Positions 15,719 to 24,553 of a DNA stretch of 64,000 nt are shown one piece after another. Each line of letters starts with the position of its first letter. The stretch's first letter is position 1. The stretch is from Butyrivibrio sp. INlla14 (lineage in GTDB: Bacteria; Bacillota; Clostridia; Lachnospirales; Lachnospiraceae). Below the pieces are notes generated by a model. The model made no database searches. It was not told where the DNA came from and saw only the letters and a list, made by a program, of their open reading frames with translations. Location of the stretch: the NCBI RefSeq assembly GCF_900102515.1, contig NZ_FMVS01000008.1, positions 100,451 to 164,450 on the forward strand, read 5' to 3'. The translations under genes were made by a program, and so were the position numbers.

Positions 15719-17089
15719 ATGAAAAGAAAAATCGCCATAATTGTTTCGCTTCTTGTATGTATGCTTACAGGATGCGCAGATGCTACAAAAATGGATACTC
15801 TTTTTCCAAGAGCTGATGAGAGCTATGTGGGAGATGTAATGGCTCTGTCAGATGAAAATGGAATATATCTGAATTATTTATATGAAACAGATCATAACGG
15901 AGTGGGATATCATCCTATTCATCGTTTCTACACGCGAGACTTTTTGATATTTGAGGATAAAGGAGAAGTTCTCCCTTTTGCACAGGATTCTGAAGTACAG
16001 GATCTGGCTGTTGGAACTGGTTCTTTTATCATAGATGACCAGGGTAATTATCACTGCTTTTACACTGGTCATAATGATTACTACGACACATATGGACTTG
16101 ATAAAGAGTGTGTGTTACACGCTGTTAGTAAGGACAACAAGACATATACCAAGAATTATGAAAATGCAATTCATGCTCCGGAAGGTTATAGCACAACGGA
16201 TTTTCGAGACCCTCAGGTTTACAGGACAGATAATGGCTATTTGATGCTTGTGGGAGCCAGAAAAGAAAAAGAAAACGAGAGCGCAATTGTGTACTATGAG
16301 TCACAGGATTTAGAAAACTGGACTTTTAAGGGGGATTTTTATACCAGCAAGGATCTGTATTTTATGGAGTGCCCGGATGTTTTTAGCCTGGGAGATAAGT
16401 ACTACCTGGTATTTAGTTGGAACAACGTGGTCTATTACAGAATCTCAGATAATTTCTTTGGACCATGGGATAAAGAGGAGATTGATACTTTCGATGGAGA
16501 CGGCTTTTATGCTGCCAAGACTTGCGAATTTAAGGGCAAGAGGTATCTTGTGGGATTTCTCGACCGCAAGAAAAGAGAAAAAGACAGCCTGAAGTATACT
16601 TGGGCAGGAAGCGTTCTCGTATATGAACTTAGACAATTATCAGACGGCACACTTGGGGTATGCATGCCTGAACAATATAATGATTATTTCAAAAATATGC
16701 TTTTAGATGAAAAGGACCCTATAAATGGCGGCGAGCTTGAGCTTGGGAAGGTACCAGAGTCCTGCCATTTGTCTCTGGACCTTAATATGTCAGATAAGGG
16801 CAGAATGGACCTTGTTTTTAGCAACCCGGAAAGCGGAGAAGAATACAAGCTTAGTATCGACAACGAGGATGACAATTTATCTTTTAATGCTTTTCCCAAC
16901 AATCAACCAATAAAGCTTAAAAGCGGCCAGCAATATCACATAGATGTTGTTGTAGAAAAGGATATTGTAGTTCTCTATGCAGATGGAAAAAAGGCACTGT
17001 CAAACAGGATTTATGCAGCAGTTGGGGCTGATTGGAAAATAGAAACTACTGATTCTGTGGCAGAAAATGTAATGATTTATGGTAAGTGA
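15719..17089 (+). CDS. GH32-like fructan-active lipoprotein
   Basis: A 456-aa surface lipoprotein (lipobox LTGC, Cys19) with a five-bladed-propeller GH32 fold and a C-terminal beta-sandwich. The three catalytic positions are present: a nucleophile in YVGDVM (D39), replacing the usual WMNDPNG; the transition-state stabiliser in DFRDPQV (D164); and the acid/base in MECPDVF (E217). The variant first motif resembles atypical GH32 members, some of which act on levan or inulin with unusual products, so the exact activity is open. The start is set by the lipoprotein signal. No ribosome binding site is free, because the GGGGGGAG upstream is in the terminator stem. It overlaps the region just before the next GH32 gene by 8-bp spacing. 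Confidence 0.78.
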   Translation: MKRKIAIIVSLLVCMLTGCADATKMDTLFPRADESYVGDVMALSDENGIYLNYLYETDHNGVGYHPIHRFYTRDFLIFEDKGEVLPFAQDSEVQDLAVGTGSFIIDDQGNYHCFYTGHNDYYDTYGLDKECVLHAVSKDNKTYTKNYENAIHAPEGYSTTDFRDPQVYRTDNGYLMLVGARKEKENESAIVYYESQDLENWTFKGDFYTSKDLYFMECPDVFSLGDKYYLVFSWNNVVYYRISDNFFGPWDKEEIDTFDGDGFYAAKTCEFKGKRYLVGFLDRKKREKDSLKYTWAGSVLVYELRQLSDGTLGVCMPEQYNDYFKNMLLDEKDPINGGELELGKVPESCHLSLDLNMSDKGRMDLVFSNPESGEEYKLSIDNEDDNLSFNAFPNNQPIKLKSGQQYHIDVVVEKDIVVLYADGKKALSNRIYAAVGADWKIETTDSVAENVMIYGK

Positions 17090-17097
17090 GGAATAAA

Positions 17098-18579
17098 ATG
17101 AGTGATAAGTTAAACAAAGCACGTGAATATGAAGAAAAAAAGGAGAAGATGATAGCTCCCGAGTTTAGACCTCTTTTTCATCTGACACCAAGATGCGGAT
17201 GGATGAATGATCCTAATGGTTTTAGCATGTATAAGGGCGAGTATCATCTCTTTTACCAGTATTATCCCTATGATACTGTATGGGGCCCAATGCACTGGGG
17301 ACATGCAGTTAGTAAGGACCTTATGACCTGGGAATATCTGCCTTGCGCAATTGCTCCGGATGAGGAATATGACAAGGATGGATGCTTTTCAGGAAGTGCT
17401 ATAGAGATGGAGGATGGAAGGCAGCTTCTTGTTTACACTGGTGTTCAGAAAAAGGAGGATGAGGATGGAAACATCCATGAATATCAGACTCAGTGTATTG
17501 CCTTTGGAGATGGCAGAAACTATCACAAGTACGAGAAGAATCCTGTGATTGACAGCACTATGCTTCCGGAAGGCGCTGGCAAATATGACTTCAGAGATCC
17601 TAAAGTGTGGCGTGAAAACGGTAAATACTATATTGTAGTTGGCAACAAAACTCAGGACAAGGATGGGCAGCTTCTTCAGTTTGTAAGTGATGATGGCATC
17701 AATTGGGCCTATGACAAGACTCTTATAAGGAACAATCACAGATTTGGAGTTATGTGGGAGTGTCCTGATTATTTTGGCCATGATGGCAAGCAAGTTGTGC
17801 TCACAAGCCCTCAGGATATGCTTCCTGAAGAGCTTGAATTCCATAACGGAAATGGAACATTGTGTGTGATAGGCAGTATTGATGAAAATGGTGATTTCTG
17901 CGAGGAAAACTGTCAGGCAGTGGACTACGGAATTGATTTCTATGCGCCTCAGACAATACTCACAGAGGACGGCCGCAGAGTTATGATCGGCTGGATGCAG
18001 AACTGGGATACCTGCGGAATAAGACGCGATGACTTCCCATGGTTTGGACAGATGAGCCTTCCTAGAGAGATTTCAATTGTAGACAATAGGCTTATTCAGT
18101 GGCCTGCAAGAGAAATAGAAAAATATTATGGAAAGAGGATCAGCAGACAGAATGTCCTTATTTCAGATAGCTGCTCACTTTCAAGCATTGAGGGAAGATG
18201 TGTTGATATGACTGTGAGAGTCAGATCAACAGAAAGTGACCTTTCCTACAAGAAGTTTGAGATCAGGTTTGCTGACAATGGGAAGGCTTATTCAACTATT
18301 GAATATGATCCTGAACTTAACATTGTAAAGATAGACAGAAAGCACTCTGGCAGCAGAAGAGCGATCGTTCACCAGAGACGCTGCAGAGTAGCCGGCAATA
18401 AGGGCGAGATATCACTTAGACTTGTCCTTGACAGATACAGTATGGAACTCTTTATTAACAACGGTGAGCAGGTAATGTCCATGGTCATCCTTACAGATGT
18501 TAAGGCAGAGGGCATCAGCTTTAAGGCTGTTGGCGAACTTTTGATGGATGTTACCATGTACGAGCTTGAGAGGAAATAA
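17098..18579 (+). CDS. Intracellular GH32 beta-fructosidase (sucrose/FOS hydrolase)
   Basis: A 493-aa enzyme cleaving beta-fructosidic bonds of sucrose, sucrose-phosphate or imported FOS. The canonical GH32 triad is visible: WMNDPNG (nucleophile D38), DFRDPKVW (D167) and MWECPDYF (acid/base E221). The C-terminal beta-sandwich runs from about residue 340. There is no signal peptide, so it acts in the cytoplasm downstream of the importer. The start ATG 17098 has GAGG 6 nt upstream, overlapping the stop of the previous gene. It is followed after 3 bp by the fructokinase gene, giving a hydrolysis-then-phosphorylation pair. Confidence 0.93.
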   Translation: MSDKLNKAREYEEKKEKMIAPEFRPLFHLTPRCGWMNDPNGFSMYKGEYHLFYQYYPYDTVWGPMHWGHAVSKDLMTWEYLPCAIAPDEEYDKDGCFSGSAIEMEDGRQLLVYTGVQKKEDEDGNIHEYQTQCIAFGDGRNYHKYEKNPVIDSTMLPEGAGKYDFRDPKVWRENGKYYIVVGNKTQDKDGQLLQFVSDDGINWAYDKTLIRNNHRFGVMWECPDYFGHDGKQVVLTSPQDMLPEELEFHNGNGTLCVIGSIDENGDFCEENCQAVDYGIDFYAPQTILTEDGRRVMIGWMQNWDTCGIRRDDFPWFGQMSLPREISIVDNRLIQWPAREIEKYYGKRISRQNVLISDSCSLSSIEGRCVDMTVRVRSTESDLSYKKFEIRFADNGKAYSTIEYDPELNIVKIDRKHSGSRRAIVHQRRCRVAGNKGEISLRLVLDRYSMELFINNGEQVMSMVILTDVKAEGISFKAVGELLMDVTMYELERK

Positions 18580-18582
18580 AGT

Positions 18583-19554
18583 ATGAAAAAGATAGATGTA
18601 GTAGCACTAGGGGAGCTTTTAATAGATTTTACTGCAAGTGGTGACAGCAGCCAGGGAAATCCTCAGTTTGAGGCAAATCCTGGAGGTGCACCCTGCAATG
18701 TGCTCTCTATGCTTCAGAATCTTGGCAATAATACAGCTTTTATCGGCAAGGTTGGAAGAGACTTTTTTGGAAATATGTTAAAGACGAGAGTGGAAGTACA
18801 AGGTGTAGATACCAGTGGCCTTGTAATGGATGACCTTGTTCATACAACTCTGGCTTTTGTTAATAAGCTTCCAAATGGAGACAGGGACTTTTCTTTTTAC
18901 AGAAAGCCTGGAGCAGATATGATGCTGACTGCAGAAGACGTGGATGGAAATGCGGATCTTGTAAGAAATGCTGACATCTTTCATCTTGGAACTCTTTCTA
19001 TGACAGATGAACCTGCAAGGGGAGCAACAAAGAAAGCTTTAGAGATTGCAAAGGAAAGTGGCGCACTTATCTCTTTTGACCCTAATTACAGGCAGCCTTT
19101 GTGGGATAGCGTAGACTCTGCGCTAAAGGCTATGAAGTATGGCTTTGAAAACTGCGATATATTGAAAATTTCAGATAATGAGATAGAGCTTTTTACTGGC
19201 TGCACGGATATCCTTGAAGGAGCTAGAAAGATAAAGGAAGAGTACAGTATTTCTATTGTGTTTGCAACTCTTGGCCCTGATGGAAGTATAGCTCTGTACA
19301 AAGATATGGTTGTAAAGAGAGATGGATTTAAGAATCCAGATACAATAGAAACTACAGGAGCTGGTGATACATTCTGTGCCTGTGCAATAGATTACATACA
19401 CAGAAACGGCCTTGATGATCTATCTAAAGAGGGGCTTTATGAGTGTCTGACCTTTGCAAATGCGGCAGCCTCTATTATTACAACAAGAAAGGGAGCCCTT
19501 TCAGTGATGCCCTCAAAAGAAGAAGTAATTGAATTTTTAAATGCCCTTAAGTAA
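18583..19554 (+). CDS. scrK: Fructokinase (PfkB/ribokinase family)
   Basis: A 323-aa cytoplasmic kinase that phosphorylates the fructose released by GH32. PfkB signatures are visible: the N-terminal NPGGAPCNVLSMLQNLG and the C-terminal TTGAGDTFCACAIDYI with the catalytic Asp of the GAGD anion hole. VVALGELLIDF at the start is typical of ScrK fructokinases. It is the last gene of the fructan operon, 3 bp after GH32, with AGAGGAAA as its ribosome binding site inside the upstream coding end and a strong terminator downstream. Confidence 0.93.
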   Translation: MKKIDVVALGELLIDFTASGDSSQGNPQFEANPGGAPCNVLSMLQNLGNNTAFIGKVGRDFFGNMLKTRVEVQGVDTSGLVMDDLVHTTLAFVNKLPNGDRDFSFYRKPGADMMLTAEDVDGNADLVRNADIFHLGTLSMTDEPARGATKKALEIAKESGALISFDPNYRQPLWDSVDSALKAMKYGFENCDILKISDNEIELFTGCTDILEGARKIKEEYSISIVFATLGPDGSIALYKDMVVKRDGFKNPDTIETTGAGDTFCACAIDYIHRNGLDDLSKEGLYECLTFANAAASIITTRKGALSVMPSKEEVIEFLNALK

Positions 19555-19585
19555 GTTGCTTGAGGTTAGTAAAATATTTACCTAT

Positions 19586-19634
19586 AAAAGAAGGAACTAT
19601 CAATCATTTTAGTGGTTGGTAGTTCCTTCTTTTA
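19586..19634 (+). terminator. Intrinsic terminator ending the fructan operon
   Basis: A 21-bp stem (AAAAGAAGGAACTATCAATCA with its complement, two U-G pairs) with a 6-nt loop, ending in CTTCTTTT. It also has T-rich flanks in the reverse direction. Confidence 0.85.
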
Positions 19635-19773
19635 CTAATTGTACTCAATATAATTTTATTTAATACCGATTACAGATAAACTTAATATTATATTAATAAT
19701 TGATGTGTATAATAAAAAAATAGCGCAGATGTAATAATCTTTTTGCTCTAAATTATTGATATGGAGGTATATC

Positions 19774-21822
19774 ATGGGCAATAAAACGGAAAAGAAAGCT
19801 GGCTCATCACCAAAGGCTGTCAGCACAAGGATTTCTCTTTTGTTTGTTTCAATGTTACTGATCACTGTTCTGGTAGCTGAGGGCATAACTTATGTTCTTG
19901 GCTATGCTATGATCAAAAGTCTTATTTACAGCTCTTTGCAAAATGAGGTTACGGCAGATGCCAGCAAAGTTAACAGAGAGCTAAACTCAACCTTCTACTA
20001 TTTGAATGGTGTAGCTGATGCTGTAGAACAGAATGATTATGATTCAAATCAGGCTCTGATGGGATATCTTACTGGAACAGTTGGAAGATATGCACTTCTC
20101 CCAACAGGAGCATATCTGATGCTGAGCGATAAGACCTTTCTTTATGCTGCAGATCCCACATACTCCATAGAGGACTGTACAGACAATGTCATGTACAAGG
20201 AGGCTATGACTTATACAAATAGCTGGTTTTATTACTACGATGTTCCATATTTTGATACAGTAACAGGAGACCTTTGTGCGTCTGTAATCAGGCGTGTACA
20301 CCTCAAGGATGGGCGAGAGGGCGCCTTTGCTGCAGATATGTTCTTGTCAGGAATTCAGGAAGAACTTGATGGCGTCCAGCTCTATGAAACTGGCGGAGCG
20401 CTTATGATCACTAGTCAGGGGCTTCTTCTCACATATAAAGATAATAAGGAAGCTTGCGGACAAAATGTGGCCGATATAGCTGATAATCCATTTCTTAAGT
20501 CTATAGGTGAATATGCGGCAGCTGAAGCTGGCAAGGAAACTCACGAAGTTACAGAGGCTAATGTAGGAGGAGAGAATTATTTCCTTGTTGCTTCTCCTGT
20601 AAGTGGAACTGACTGGCTTGTAGTAGCTTATGCAAGGCGGAGCGAAGTTCTGGCAGCGCTCTACAGGTTACTTGCCATTCTGGCTGTTGTTATATTGGCA
20701 GCAATAGTGATAGTGATCCTTGTGATCAACATAGTTTTGAGAAAACTCATAAAGAATCCTGTCACAAGCCTTACAGATAATATTGAAAAGATTTCAGGCG
20801 GTGACTTTACTGTAGATATATCCTCAAAAGGTGATGATGAAATCGCTTATATGAACAATGCTATGGGACATTTTGTAACCGGCATGAGGACTTCCCTTAG
20901 CGAGATAAAAGATGTTTCAGGAAAATTATTTGGAGATGCGCAGACTTCAAAGAGTACAGCGGAGGATCTTGAGGGAGCTGCTAATGAGCAGTCAGCCAGC
21001 ATGAATCAGATTCGTGAAAATATCGATAATATGGCCAAGGCTGTCAATGAAGTAGCTGAAAATGCTACAGTTCTGGCTCAGACAGTTGCAAATGTAACTG
21101 AGCAGGAACAGCAGATAGAAGAAACTATGAACGAGCTTGTTTCCAAGGCTGATTCCGGACAGCATGAGATGGCAGGTGTTGCCAATGGAATGAATGATAT
21201 TGTCGATTCCATGAAAGATATGGCAGATGCTGTAACAAGTGTTGATGAAGCTGCAGATAAGATCAATCAGATTGTAGATCTTATCAATTCCATTTCTTCT
21301 CAGACAAATCTTTTGTCACTTAATGCCAGCATTGAGGCAGCAAGAGCAGGAGAAGCCGGAAAAGGATTTGCTGTTGTTGCTCAGGAAATTGGACAGCTTG
21401 CCCAGAATTCTGCAGATGCTACCAAACAGATTGCAGATATCATCAAGGATATGTCCGTAAGAGTTCAGCAGCTGTCAGAGAAATCTGAGACTAATACTCA
21501 GCTTATAAATAACAGCGCTGATTCTATCAATACAGCTGCTACAACGTTCAAGGAAATTACGCAGCAGCTATCTGAAGCCAATGATACACTTTCTACCATG
21601 GCTGAGCAGATGGAGAAGGTTAATGATGTTGCTACGAACATGGCATCTGTATCTGAAGAGCAGTCGGCATCGACTCAGGAAATTGCTGACAATGTTGAAA
21701 GAGTTACAGAGGCAGCCAAGGGAGTTGCATCTTCGTCAGAACTTGTTGCAAGCGCGGCTTCATCAGTTTCTGAGGCAGTTGATACGATCAACGGAAACCT
21801 GGATAGATTTACTATTCAATAA
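19774..21822 (+). CDS. Methyl-accepting chemotaxis protein with an extracellular Cache-type sensor
   Basis: A 682-aa transmembrane chemoreceptor. Membrane segments at about 24-50 and 292-318 flank an extracellular sensor of about 240 residues with a Cache-like pattern ([28 protein letters not shown]). A HAMP domain ([19 protein letters not shown]) and a long coiled-coil signalling domain follow. Its conserved tip [37 protein letters not shown] hairpin binds CheA and CheW. There is no C-terminal CheR/CheB pentapeptide tether. GGAGG lies 6 nt before ATG 19774. It stands alone between two terminators, the usual layout for orphan receptors. The ligand is unknown. Confidence 0.93.
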   Translation: MGNKTEKKAGSSPKAVSTRISLLFVSMLLITVLVAEGITYVLGYAMIKSLIYSSLQNEVTADASKVNRELNSTFYYLNGVADAVEQNDYDSNQALMGYLTGTVGRYALLPTGAYLMLSDKTFLYAADPTYSIEDCTDNVMYKEAMTYTNSWFYYYDVPYFDTVTGDLCASVIRRVHLKDGREGAFAADMFLSGIQEELDGVQLYETGGALMITSQGLLLTYKDNKEACGQNVADIADNPFLKSIGEYAAAEAGKETHEVTEANVGGENYFLVASPVSGTDWLVVAYARRSEVLAALYRLLAILAVVILAAIVIVILVINIVLRKLIKNPVTSLTDNIEKISGGDFTVDISSKGDDEIAYMNNAMGHFVTGMRTSLSEIKDVSGKLFGDAQTSKSTAEDLEGAANEQSASMNQIRENIDNMAKAVNEVAENATVLAQTVANVTEQEQQIEETMNELVSKADSGQHEMAGVANGMNDIVDSMKDMADAVTSVDEAADKINQIVDLINSISSQTNLLSLNASIEAARAGEAGKGFAVVAQEIGQLAQNSADATKQIADIIKDMSVRVQQLSEKSETNTQLINNSADSINTAATTFKEITQQLSEANDTLSTMAEQMEKVNDVATNMASVSEEQSASTQEIADNVERVTEAAKGVASSSELVASAASSVSEAVDTINGNLDRFTIQ

Positions 21823-21851
21823 ATTAGAGGCTTTAGAATATAATAAAAAAG

Positions 21852-21888
21852 ATCCGCGGCGTTATCAAAGCGCCGCGGATTATTTATT
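21852..21888. terminator. Bidirectional terminator between the chemoreceptor gene and aroA
   Basis: A perfect 10-bp GC-rich stem (ATCCGCGGCG and its complement) with a 9-nt loop. There is a T-rich tail on the plus side and CTTTTTTA on the minus side, which suits two convergent genes. Confidence 0.85.
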
Positions 21889-21905
21889 GAATAGGAAATT
21901 GCTGA

Positions 21906-23234
21906 TTACAGAAGCCTTTGAAGGTCAGTGAAAAAGCTAGGATATGAGATATTTACACAGGCATCATCAAGTATTCTTGTGGTGCCTTCAGCTGCCAGAG
22001 AAGCTATTGCAAAGCTCATGGCAAGACGGTGGTCGTTATGAGTATTTATATCTGTGCCATGAAGCGGCTTTCCTCCATGGATTATCATGCCATCTTCGGT
22101 AGCTTCGATATCGCAGCCCATAGCTGCCAGATTATCTACCACAGTGGCAATTCTGTCTGATTCTTTTACCTTAAGCTCAGCAGCGTCCTTGATTATAGTA
22201 TCGAAGTTTGCTGTAGCTGCAAGAACAGCCACCATAGGAAGCTCATCTATCATAGTAGGGATATCCTTGCCGCCTATCTCAAATCTGTTATTCTGATTGC
22301 CATGCAGCTCGCTGTATTTGACAAGGATATCGGCTCTTGGCTCGCCTGCTTCATTGACGTTCTGAAGAGTAATATCAGCTCCCATCTGTTTGAGAACGGT
22401 AAGGATGCCGCATCTTGTCTTATTGATACCGACATTTCTGATAAGGAGCTCAGAACCAGGTACCATAAGAGCAGCAGCGATAAAGTATGCTGCTGAAGAT
22501 ATATCTCCGGGCACATTTATCTTCATGCCATGAAGTGGCATGCCAGGGCTTAGTATAGCAGCTGCGCTGCCATCTCTTGCAATTTCATTGTGTATGTCAG
22601 CTCCAAAGGACTGGAGCATTATCTCTGAATGGTTTCTGGATAGGGCAGGCTCATAGACTACGGTGTCGCCATCTGCATAGAGGCCTGCAAGGAGAATACA
22701 GGATTTAACCTGTGCTGAAGCTACAGGATTTCTGTAGTTTATGCCATGGAGCTTTCTGCCGCCCTTTATTATAAGAGGAGCACAGCCATTTCCCATCATA
22801 GAGGAAACATCAGCACCCATCTGGGTCAGGGGCTTGATGATGCGGTTCATGGGTCTTTTCTCTATGGAAATATCTCCTGTTATAGCAGAGTCAAAGGGCT
22901 GAGCCGCCAGGATTCCGGTCATAAGTCTTGTAGTCGTGCCGCTGTTTCCGGTATAGAGAGTAGATGAAGTATCTGTAAGGCCATGGAGCCCCTTTCCGTG
23001 AACTGTGATAGTTGGGACGCCATTAGTCGGTCTCATACTATGGTCAATGATGATTCCAAGCTTTCTGAAACAATCAATAGTTGAAAGGCAATCTGCACTC
23101 TCCAGGAAACCTGTAATTTCAGTAGTTCCCTCTGCAAGAGCGCCGAACATGATGCTCCTGTGGGATATTGATTTGTCACCAGGGACAAATACGTCCCCTT
23201 TAAGTGGGTGAGATGCTTTTTCAAGTGATATCAT
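21906..23234 (-). CDS. aroA: 3-phosphoshikimate 1-carboxyvinyltransferase (EPSP synthase)
   Basis: The shikimate pathway enzyme that joins PEP and shikimate-3-phosphate. The 442-aa product has the expected length and motifs: PGDKSISHRS near the N-terminus, YTGNSGTTTRLMTGIL, RPMNRIIKPLTQMGAD, SAQVKSCILLAG, SRNHSEIML and LKVKESDRI, then HDHRLAMSF-type NTHNDHRLAMSFAIASL. GNSGTTTRL, SAQVK and RNHSE resemble class II enzymes. The start at 23234 (MISLEK) has GGAGG 5 nt upstream. It is 23 bp downstream of tyrA on the same strand, forming an aromatic amino acid pair under the tyrA promoter. Confidence 0.96.
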   Translation of the reverse strand: MISLEKASHPLKGDVFVPGDKSISHRSIMFGALAEGTTEITGFLESADCLSTIDCFRKLGIIIDHSMRPTNGVPTITVHGKGLHGLTDTSSTLYTGNSGTTTRLMTGILAAQPFDSAITGDISIEKRPMNRIIKPLTQMGADVSSMMGNGCAPLIIKGGRKLHGINYRNPVASAQVKSCILLAGLYADGDTVVYEPALSRNHSEIMLQSFGADIHNEIARDGSAAAILSPGMPLHGMKINVPGDISSAAYFIAAALMVPGSELLIRNVGINKTRCGILTVLKQMGADITLQNVNEAGEPRADILVKYSELHGNQNNRFEIGGKDIPTMIDELPMVAVLAATANFDTIIKDAAELKVKESDRIATVVDNLAAMGCDIEATEDGMIIHGGKPLHGTDINTHNDHRLAMSFAIASLAAEGTTRILDDACVNISYPSFFTDLQRLL

Positions 23235-23257
23235 TGCTGCCTCCAAAGGTTTTTAAT

Positions 23258-24361
23258 TCATCCCTGATATGTTACGACTGTGTAACCATTGTGGGACAAA
23301 AGGTCAAGGGCCTGATCCAGGTCCTTCTGGGTATGGAACTCTATTTTTAAAGTTCCTCTTTCATACTCTCTGTTATGTACAATTCCAATATTCTTAATGT
23401 TTACAGAATGGTCAGATAAAAGAACTGCCACCTTGGCAAGGCGACCTGGCTGGTCATCGATTTCCACATGGAGAACATAGGTCTTTTGAATAGGACCACT
23501 TGTAAAGTCTGAAAAGGATTCCCTGTATGACCTGGCTGAAGTAAAGAAATCAAGAAGCTTGTCGCTGTCATGCTCATCTACAGCAAGTTTGATATCTACA
23601 AGAGAATCAATAAGGCTTGATAAAAGCTCTGAAATATTATCTGAGTTGGTATTACAGATCTGTTGCCACATAACAGGAGATGAGGATGAAATTCTTGTTA
23701 TATCCTTGAACCCGCCTGCTGCTATTGTCTTCATAAGGTCATCTTCGTTGTCGCTGTCCTTGACCAGATTTACAAGGGCTGCAGAAAGAACATGTGGAAC
23801 ATGGCTTATGGCAGCTGTGGCAAAGTCATGCTGAAGATAAGGAACCACAAGAGGTATAGCCCCCATGTCCTTGACTAGATGGTAGTAATCGCTTAACCTG
23901 TCCTCCTTGGTCTTGTCAGTTTTGGTCAGGATGTAGTAGGCATTTTCCAAAAGGGCAGCCTTGGAGTTCTGGTATCCTATGCGCTCTGTACCTGTCATAG
24001 GGTGACCGCCGATAAACTGATCCTCGATTCCAAGTTCTCTGACCTTTTCGTGTATGCTGTTCTTGACACTTCCTATATCAGTAACTGTGGTTTTGGGACT
24101 TAGATAGGGCATTAGAAGTTCAAGATTATCATTATTGATCTCAACCGGGGCACATAAAAAGATATAGTCACAGTCTGAAAATTCTGCTCCAATTCTCTCA
24201 AGAGCTATATCAATTGTTCCGTCAGCCCTGGCAGCGTCAACTGTAGTTCTGTGTGGAGCGTAGGCCATAATAGTGCAATCAGGCTGAGCACTCTTTATTG
24301 CTCTGGCCATTGATCCGCCTATAAGTCCAAGGCCTATAAATCCGTAAGTTTTATCATTCAT
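23258..24361 (-). CDS. tyrA: Prephenate dehydrogenase with C-terminal ACT domain
   Basis: Oxidative decarboxylation of prephenate to 4-hydroxyphenylpyruvate on the way to tyrosine. The 367-aa product has an N-terminal dinucleotide-binding loop (GFIGLGLIGGSMARAI), the catalytic-site segment GGHPMTGTERIGYQNS, and an ACT domain at the end (YVLHVEIDDQPGRLAKVAVL) for feedback control, probably by tyrosine. The start at 24361 (MNDKTYGF) is favoured because the promoter -10 lies at 24413-24418, which puts the upstream ATG at 24403 at the transcription start. GAGGGG is about 12 nt upstream of 24361, a rather long spacing. It is transcribed with aroA. Confidence 0.94.
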   Translation of the reverse strand: MNDKTYGFIGLGLIGGSMARAIKSAQPDCTIMAYAPHRTTVDAARADGTIDIALERIGAEFSDCDYIFLCAPVEINNDNLELLMPYLSPKTTVTDIGSVKNSIHEKVRELGIEDQFIGGHPMTGTERIGYQNSKAALLENAYYILTKTDKTKEDRLSDYYHLVKDMGAIPLVVPYLQHDFATAAISHVPHVLSAALVNLVKDSDNEDDLMKTIAAGGFKDITRISSSSPVMWQQICNTNSDNISELLSSLIDSLVDIKLAVDEHDSDKLLDFFTSARSYRESFSDFTSGPIQKTYVLHVEIDDQPGRLAKVAVLLSDHSVNIKNIGIVHNREYERGTLKIEFHTQKDLDQALDLLSHNGYTVVTYQG

Positions 24362-24412
24362 ATAGGTGCAAATCCCCTCAACAAGCATATTTATAGAAGT
24401 CATGCTCTTTAG

Positions 24413-24441
24413 ACTATAACACTGTGGCGTGTGAAAGTCAA
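24413..24441 (-). promoter_or_regulatory. Promoter of the tyrA-aroA operon
   Basis: On the minus strand TTGACT (24436-24441), 17 bp and TATAGT (24413-24418): a near-consensus sigma-A promoter. The predicted start is near 24406. Confidence 0.75.
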
Positions 24442-24553
24442 TCTATGTATTGTACAAGATAATTGTGCATAAATATTTTATATATAAATTATAATTTAAC
24501 GCAATACCACATGTTAAAATTATGTATAGTGGTAAGTATGCCTAGGAGTAAAT

